Positions 39,001-48,000 of a DNA stretch of 64,000 bases are shown here, one piece after another. A program made the position numbers and the translations under genes. The notes below the pieces were generated by a model, which saw only the letters and a list, made by a program, of their open reading frames with translations, was not told the DNA's origin and did not search any database. Positions within the stretch are counted from its first letter, which is position 1. The number at the start of each line of letters is the position of its first letter. This stretch comes from Cyprinodon diabolis (taxonomy: Eukaryota; Chordata; Actinopteri; Cyprinodontiformes; Cyprinodontidae), in assembly GCA_030533445.1 (NCBI GenBank), contig CM060080.1:6180052-6244051 (forward strand). Direction: 5' to 3'.

Positions 39001-42000
39001 GTTTTATTCTTGGATCGGGCTTTAAAGGGTTAACACAAACTGTCTTGCGCTCGCAATGTCCGTCTTTCTCGTTGTCGTTCTGTCTCATACCACTCGCAGT
39101 AGAAGTCTGCTTCCGGAGGACCTCCGCATTCCCATGCGCGCGGCTACCGTACTTGTGTGTTAAAGCAAATGTGACGTCAACATGGTGGATGGTAAAATCC
39201 ATAGATTTAGGTATTTCTCATAGTGGCAGTTAGCTGTAAAAGTCCATAGATAAGCCGCAAGGTCGAAAAGTCGCGGCTTATAGTCCGAAAATTACGGTAC
39301 TTTTTTGAGTCCATGGTGGTAGATGGGAGCGCCATGAAAAACCTGAAAAGTACGAAACCTTATCAGCACTTGTATAATGACAAAATAGGCTGTGTACTGA
39401 TACACAAATGTGGCAGTTAGGTGAAAATGAAGGTAGATGTTTAACCTAGCCAGTTTGTGAATGATTCCTGCCCTAACACTGGTATGGTTCTTAAGGAGGA
39501 TGGAGAGCTGGAGGCTACTAACCTGACTCAGCCAGATGGATTTGCTCCGCATATCCATCTGGAAACCTTCCGTTGAAGTAATTTTGGGAAGGGGCGAAAA
39601 TACTGGTTAGCTGATTGGCCTATGTTGGTGATAGACGGGCCAAATAAACCAATCAGATCAACGAAGCATATGACATACTAACAGAGCGACGACGAAGAGG
39701 AGCCAATTGATAGATCAAACTCTTGCCGAAACCAGTCGGGAGAAGAGAAAAAACATCTTTTCCTCTGAGAAAAGCCTCCAGAGCAGTGTTTTGCTCTTCT
39801 TTCAGTGAAGAAATACTCTGTAATTCCGATAAAACTTGCTCGATAGCCACGCTAACGCTAGTTTCATCGGCTGAAGCCGCCATGTTCTTTAGACTGAACT
39901 GTCGCGCTTCTCGTTGCGTCACACCTCAACCCGCCTCAGAGCCAACGCTGATTGGACTTTCGTTTGGTGAACGGCTCCAAATTTTCTTCAACGGAGAGTC
40001 TCCAGACTGATCTGCGAGTGAAATCTTGAAAGCTTGCGAGATCAGGATGGTCTCACGAGGCTAGGAGGCTACAGCTGGATCTGGCCCTGGTGCCATGCAG
40101 CTGCTGCCCCAAACGCTCTTTGAAACTGGAAAAATATATAATGGCACCTCGGCGAAGCTGTCTCTATTTTCACAGTTTAACGTGGGTTGGTTGAAAGGCT
40201 TACTTAGGTGGACAGAATGTCTTCAGCAACAACTCAGACTGTAACCCATTAGATCTCCAACTCTCCCTCTCAGACGCCACCACATGCTCAACGCCAGGCC
40301 CTCCCATAACTTCTAAGCAGATACCTACTAAAGTGGAGGCCCCTGTAGTTCTGACTGAAAACCTTGTCTATAGTTGTGTTTCAAGATATTATTCTTTGGT
40401 ACGTCAACTATAAAGGATTTTTCTGTTCCATTTTTTTCCATTTTAAATGTTGTGTATTTCTATTTATTTTACATGCACTGCTTTATTTCCTCATTTCAGT
40501 ATTTCTTACTGAACAGGGATTTGCTGATGGAGAGCATGGTAGTATTATAATCTTTTACTACTGGTACTACCCATAATTATTTTTCCAGTCCTAATTCTAT
40601 ATGGTTTGTAAATGGTCATATCTCCCAATATTCTTCTCAGCTGTAGAGATTGGCCGACATGTTTTTTTTTTTAAAGGCTGATTATGATCCAGATTGTTTT
40701 AAAATGAGAGTAACTGATCCGTGATATGTACTTCCGTTTTTGTATTCCTTCTGTTTCTTCCCAAGGACTGAATCTTGAAAGCACTGTTTTTTCTTCCTCC
40801 ATTTACATGATGAAAATACCACGACAAATATTAGAAAGGTTTTTAGTTTAAACGAAAAAATAAAAAATAAAAATACTAGCAAATAAAAACATAAACAATG
40901 GATAGCAAATGGAAGGAGCAGCAATGCATGCGCCTTACGTTATCTCGAGCAAGGCTGCTAATGATGCTAATGAATCAGCAATACGTGCAGGTATCGGCGT
41001 GCCCATACATGACAGCAAAAAGCTAAAAACAGCTGAAATTATGAGCCGAACAATTTTAACAATCTTCACAATGTCAATCTTATCAAGAGTCTATTGTAGG
41101 CTCAATAATGTTTAATCTTCCACATCAGCTTTCATTAAAGCCACTTCCCCTCCTAAATTCCTGCTAATGTCTTTCTTCGCTAACCTGACTCCGCCAGATG
41201 GATTTGCTCTGCATATCCATCTGGAAACCTTCCGTTGAAGTAATTTTGGGAAGGGGCGAAAATACTGGTTAGCTGATTGGCCTATGTTGGTGATAGACGG
41301 GCCAAATAAACCAATCAGATTAACGAAGCATATGACGTACTAACAGAGCGACGACCAAGAGAAGCCAATTGATAGATCAAACTCTTGCCGAAACCAGTCG
41401 GGAGAAGAGAAAAAACATCTTTTCCTCTGAGAAAAGCCTCCAGAGCAGTGTTTTGCTCTTCTTTCAGTGAAGAAATACTCTGTAATTCCGATAAAACTTG
41501 CTCGATAGCCACGCTAACGCTAGTTTCATCGGCTGAAGCCGCCATGTTCTTTAGACTGAACTGTCGCGCTTCTCGTTGCGTCACACCTCAACCCGCCTCA
41601 AGCCAACGCTGATTGGACGTTCGTTTGGTGAACGGCTCCAAATTTTCTTCAACGGAGAGTCTCCAGACTGATCTGCGAGTGAAACCTTGAAAGCTCGCGA
41701 GATCAGGATGGTCTCACAAGGCTATTTCTTTGCTGCCATCAGCTGTGTTTTTCTCAGATATTAATCATCTTTAGTGGTACCCTATGAGAACCTGCAGATA
41801 CAGCTCTAGGCAAGTCCTCGATCCTAACATTCGCTGCAGCTCATTAGATATTTCCCCAAATTTTATCATTTTATGATATTTGGAAAGGATAAAAAAACTC
41901 ATAACAAAAAAGGGCAAAAAAGCAACAACCCCGCTGATATTTCTATTTTGCATCTGTTTAATTTTCACCTTGGTGTGATGAAGAACCAGAACAGATTCTT

Positions 42001-45000
42001 CCATGGACGTCGTCTCCAGATTCATGATATAATGGATAAAGGATGTGCCTTACATATTTGATGCCTTTGTTCATCCTGAAATTTTTCCATAAATTTTCAC
42101 CTTAAAATATTTAGTTAAATGTTTCATTTTTGAGCTCAAGCCTCCAAATGATGATATAATCCTTATAATGCTACCATGATATTCTTTAAATATAATTTAG
42201 ATGAGACGGATTGCGTCTCTGCTTTTTGCAGATTATGTGGTCATATTGGCTTCATCAGGTCGTGATCTGCAGCTCTCGCTGGATCGGTTCGCAACCGAGT
42301 GTGAAGCGGCCGGGATGGGGATCAGTGCCTCCAAATCCGAGGCCATGGTCTAGAGCCGAAAAAGGGTAGAGTGCCTTCTCCGGGCCAGGGGGGGGTGTCC
42401 TGCCCCAAGTGGAGGAGTTTAAGTATCTCGGGATCTTGTTCCCGAATGAGGGAAGAAGGTAGCGGGAGATCGACAGGCAGATTGGCGCATCATCTGCCGT
42501 GAAGCGGGCGCTGTACCGGTCCGTCGTGGTGAAGAGAGAGCTGAGTCAAAAAGCGAAGCTCTCAATTTACCGGCCGATCTACGTTCCTACCCTCATCTAT
42601 GGTCATGAATTCTGGGTCATGACCGAAAGAACGAGATCGCGGATACAAGCGGCCGAAATGGGTTTCCTCCGTAGGGTGGGTGGGCTCTCCCTTAGAGATA
42701 GGGTGAGAAGCTCGGTCATCCGGGAGGGACTCAGAGTAGAGCCGCTGCTCCTCCACGTCGAGAGGAGCCAGTTGAGGTGGAACGGGCATCTGGTTAGGAT
42801 GCCTCCTGGACGCCTAACTGGTGAGGTGTTCTGGGCACGTCCCACCAGGGGGGGGCCCAGGAGGAGACCCAGGACACGCTGGAGAGACGGTTTCTCGGCT
42901 GGCCTGGGAACGCCTTGGGGTTCCTCCTGAGGGGCTAAAAGAATTGGCTGGGGAGAGGGAAGTCTGGGCCTCCCTTCTTAAGCTGCTGCCCCCGCGACCC
43001 GACCCCGGATAAGCGGAGGAAGATGGATGGATAATTCGGATGACTAGTTTCTGATGATGTCTTAAAATCTTTACATTTTATGTGTCAAACAATAATTACT
43101 GAAGATAAATTATGAAAAATAAAACATTAGATATTGATATTATTATAGAGATTGGTAAACAGTTTTGACTAATAAACATAGTCTAATAATAAATCCAAAA
43201 ATTTTTACGTTCTTTGATTATTTTGTTATTTTATGACATACCTTTTAGGTTTTTATAGTTCTTATTTAGCAAAGCCAACTTTATATAAAAGCACTTCAAA
43301 ATGATACAATTGATCAATCTGCTGCACAGCTATCATACATGAGCTTTAAGCTGAGAGAAACGCTTTTGTTCGTGTTCCAAGGCGAACCTTAGATGCCTCC
43401 CATGAGAAGCAGGAGTCTACATCTGCTCAACATCTGCTCACCTGCTGTGTGTCTTAAGAAATAGAGGACAATGCATTCTTCTCTTACTTAAAAAAGTATC
43501 ATCTGCTGATGTGTATTTAAAAAAAGAAACCTCTTCTGCCAGACTCGGGAAGGCTACCAATGTGTGTAATAAAGGATTTTTTTCAGATCCATGTGATGTT
43601 ATGTGAAGGTCTTCTGTGCTAGTCTCTCTCAGCCAGATTTCTGAGCGTCTGATATCACCACAGCTGCTTTCTGGCCTTTCTCAATTCCTAAATATTTTTT
43701 TCCAGTACGAACCAAAACAATTTCTTTTCTGAATCTTAATCCAAGGATGAAGCAGATTAATCAGTTTTATACGGCCACTCTTAAAGAGAGGGACTCCCTT
43801 CTGCAGGTTCTTAAACATTTGGTCACATCTCTGTACAGCGGAGAGCCTGAGAGACTTTTATCCCCTTCAGAGGCAGTTTGAGCTTCCATCTTTGTTCATC
43901 TGCTGTCACTGAACAAGCTGAAACGATACTGGGTTCATCAAGTCTAGATCATCTTTTATTTTTGACTTATTGGTTTTGAAAAGTATTTCTCACACATTTA
44001 TTCCAGTGTTGTTCTCTTCCTCTTTGTCCTGCTTTGAGGGCTGTTATGTTTATGTTTAGATGTTTGTATGGATGTTTCGAAGCGCTGCAGAACAAATCTG
44101 CTCATGATGACCTTGAACCAGATCTAAAAGATAAGGTCTTGATTCTGTGCTCCATGTCTGTTCAGATATCCAGACTGGACTGTAAAGATGTTCTGGAAAT
44201 CACCTGCACCCTGGAGACGGAGGGCGAGGAGAACACAGCCTTCATTCTGTGCACAACCTTCCTAACGCAGCATCTACAGCAGCAGAGTCTCTACTGCTCC
44301 TGGTGAGTGGTGCATACTTCACCTGAGCTTTGAGTCAGCTTACCCGGCTTCCCGTCCTTTCTTGTAAAAAAAATTTGAGTTCTAATTCGTAAGAAAAATT
44401 CAGCTTCTGAAATAATTTTTTCACTTTTATTAGTTTGTTTGTTGGGAAGCTCATAGCCTTGTTGATGGAAAATGTTTTGCTTTCTTTGTTGGAAGGGATT
44501 TGATATCGTTGTGGAGTAAACTTCATAGAAGACTTGACCCTTCGTCGATTTCTCTGTTGGAACGATGCCTTCAGCTGGGAGCTATTGCCAAAACTGTCCA
44601 ACATCTGCTCTACCTGGTCCGTGTGATTCAGGAAGAGGTTAGTTAACCTTTTTTTTCTTTAAGTTTTTACAGTTCCTCGTTTTTTTTTAGGCCGACAGGA
44701 TAGGGTATGATTTCCAGCAGGATTTAACTGTGACGTTTTGTTCTCCTTTCAGACGGAGACTTTTGGAACACGTGCCTCAGTTGAACTTTGTGTCAAAGCA
44801 CTTCAGCTTCCAAAGCAGGACGACTCGGAAACCAGAACATCCGTTTGCAAGATGGTGTCCTGCCTCCTTCCTAATGATCTGGAAGTCCTGCGTGCCTGCA
44901 AGCTCACAGAGTTCCTCCTCGACACCAGCCAGGAAACGTTCAACTGTCTGAAGGAGCTATATCTTCGCCCAGACCAGAAGCGGGACCAGGAAGGCGAGGC

Positions 45001-48000
45001 TATTCCCAACTCGCTCCGCTGCGAGTTGCTGCTAGCACTGAAAGCTTACTGGCCTTTTGACCCTGAGTTCTGGGACTGGAAAACTCTTAAATATCACTGC
45101 ATATCGCTGCTAGGGATTAGACCGGAGTCTGAAGAAGAAGAGGAGGAGGTGGAGGAAGTGGAGGACAAGCAAGAGAAAGCTAAACGGCACGAGCCACAGG
45201 GAGGTCCGATAAAAGTCGAATCGGAGCCCAACAGCAGGATAAACGGAGGGCTTAATGTGGATAAAAGTCAGATCAATAAATACACGGACATTAAAGGGAA
45301 GTGCGAGATTAAAAGGCCAAAGCTGCGCTGTCAGATCTGTAAGAGGTCCATCACAGACATACAAATAATTCATCACTCCCAAAGACACGCAGAGAAGAAT
45401 AATCATCCCTGCCCGGTTTGCTTGGAGGACTTCAGGAGCAGAAAGGACCTGCTGCCACACCTGAGAAAACACATTAAGAAGCCGCCATCCTCTCCCCAAA
45501 GCAGCACAAAGACAGAGGCCACACAGGAACAAACAGAAGACGAAGAAGATGTCGAACCCGGAGAGATCACCCTGGACCCCTCACTAATGCTGTATTACAA
45601 ATCCACGCACAACCAAGACCCGTTGCATGACGCTGTCGGAAAAGCCACAACCCCGACGGAGCAGCCGGAGGACAACGACGAGTATGTGACGTTCGATTAC
45701 ATCGACAAGCACTTCAAGCTGCAGAACCGGGAGGTGTATCCCTGCCCGGGGACCAAATGCAATCGGATCTTTAAGCACTCCAAGTACTTGTACGTCCACC
45801 TGAAGTCAGAGCACAGGGGCGACGAAAATGTGAAACATTTCCATCAGATGAGGGACAAAAGGGAAAAATGCGTCTTCTGCAGACGGCACTTTGTCTCCGC
45901 TTACCATCACCGCAGACACAGGAAAGTCCACTACGGCGATCAGCCTTACATGTGTGTCGTCATTGGCTGCGGCGCTCGCTTCGGGACGTCTAATGAGCTC
46001 GTGATGCACAAGCACACCCATGGCTTCCAGCTCAACTACCAGTGCGAGCTCAAAGGCTGCTCCATCACATACTCAGACCTGGGACAGATCTATCACCACG
46101 AAGCACAGCACTTCAGAGATGCAGCCTTTACCTGCAGTAGCGCTGAATGTAAAAAGTTCTTCTTATCTAAAAAGGACTTTCTAAAGCATTTATCCACACA
46201 CAACATCACGTTCACAGAAAATGACTTTGAGGCTCAGAGAAGGGCTAAGCGGAAATTCTTTAAGACGGTCCGTGAAGTGATTGTGCGCCCCATCAAGCCC
46301 GTGAATATAACAGAAGCTGTAAATGGGAACGTCCTGAACTCGCAGTCAGTCAGCTGCGGCTCATCTCTACAAGAAGCCGAACCCCAGGAGCCCAAGGCGA
46401 CGGTCACGCTGGTGGCCGTGTGCTTCGACGGCAGCAAATTCACATGTGGCTTCGAGAGGTGCGGAATGACTTTTTCTAGAGCCAGAGACGTCCAAAGGCA
46501 TCTGAAATGTGCTCACCCGGAACATTTGAAGTTGGAGAACAGAGAACAGAAACATGAAAACGGGGAAAACTCTGTGCCCAAAGAGGTGAAGCCTGAAACG
46601 GAGCCAGAGAGTGGGGATCAAAGAGAAGATGAACACTCACCTCCGCTGTTACCTTTGGACTCTGCCAAAGAGAAGAAGGCACCTTCTCACACCAAAGGCG
46701 GCGACACGAATCCTTCGGGCGTTAATACAAAAAATGACGCTTTGAAAGAAATCCTCATCGGTTTAAGCAAACTAAGCCTGGGCTCCTCATCCTCTCAGGG
46801 TTTGCAAAACAAGACCCTGAAGTCCAACTCTGACTTTACAGCATCTTCTATTCATCAGGCAATCATAGAGAAGCCTCCTGTAGTGTTGCTCAAGAAGAGA
46901 CGCCATCTGCTGGAGGAGCAGGTGAAAAGCGAAGCGGAACAAACGCCGCTGACCAGCGAGGAAGAAGGCGTGGAACCGTTGGCCACGGCCAGGCCTTATG
47001 TGTGCGAGATAAAACGGTGCGGCTTCCGGACCGCTCGGAGTTACAGCCTACTGCGACACTACCTCTCCGTACATAGCCGGACCATCGACGACGCCAAACG
47101 AATGACCGCCTCCATCAAGCCTTACAAGTGCCACCTTTGTCCCAAGAGTCACAGAGAGAAGAAAGTGCTGAAGGCCCACTATATTACAGTTCACAACATG
47201 AGTGAAGACCTCTTTAATAATTTGAGCTTTGCGTCTGCAGGAGTCGAAGGACACGAAGGGTCTGCAACGTCACAGCCGACGCTGCAGCTCTCTGCAAATC
47301 ACAGTGAAAAGGCTAAAACGAGGGACGCTCCCAACCTGTCACATCAACACAACGTGAAGGAAGAGAGCGGAATCAGTGAAAACGGAGAGAACGGCAGCAA
47401 TCTTTCCTCCGTGGAAGAAGGAGAGGAGGAAGGGGAGATCAAAGACAAAGATGACGAGCAGAAAGAGCAAAACGAGGACAGCGCCACCCAGCAGGTGAGA
47501 ACGAGGCGTGTGGTGGCCAAGAGCAACCTGTGTTACATACTGGACAAGTTCAGCAAACCGTTTCACTGTGTGGCGAAGAACTGCGACGCAGCTTTTTCCA
47601 CACAGGGAGGCCTCGTTCGCCACCTGCAGCTGGTGCACCACTACAACCGCTCTCAGCTCCTGCTGGAAAAAGACGGCGAGGTGCAGGCCAGCCCCGAAGC
47701 CAGAAGGGAGCCTTCCAAGAGAAGACCTCTCACAAACTCTGACGAACCTCAGCCGCAGTTCAAATGTCACTTTGCTAACTGTTTCGCCTCCTACCACCTT
47801 AAAAGCAGTCTGGTGCGGCACACGCGAGATGTTCACTCTCGGCCTCCTGAGCTCATACGATGCAAATTCGACGGCTGCTCCAGGGTCTTCAGCCACAACG
47901 AGGCCCTTAAGAAACACACTCTGTACAGCCACTATGAGTACTACGACTCACTGGTGCTACGGCTGCAGAGCACACACAAGAAGTCAGTAACTGGCTGCCA

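Noticed and set aside
27151..41724. Helitron interpretation of the RecQ-fragment elements (3' end CTAG after a hairpin)
   Set aside because: Helitrons make no target duplication, whereas all three full copies have 9-bp duplications; the 5' end also lacks TC.
47339..47932. 197-aa minus-strand and 160-aa plus-strand alternative frames in rlf exon 8
   Set aside because: Overlap the conserved RLF frame and show no domain of their own.
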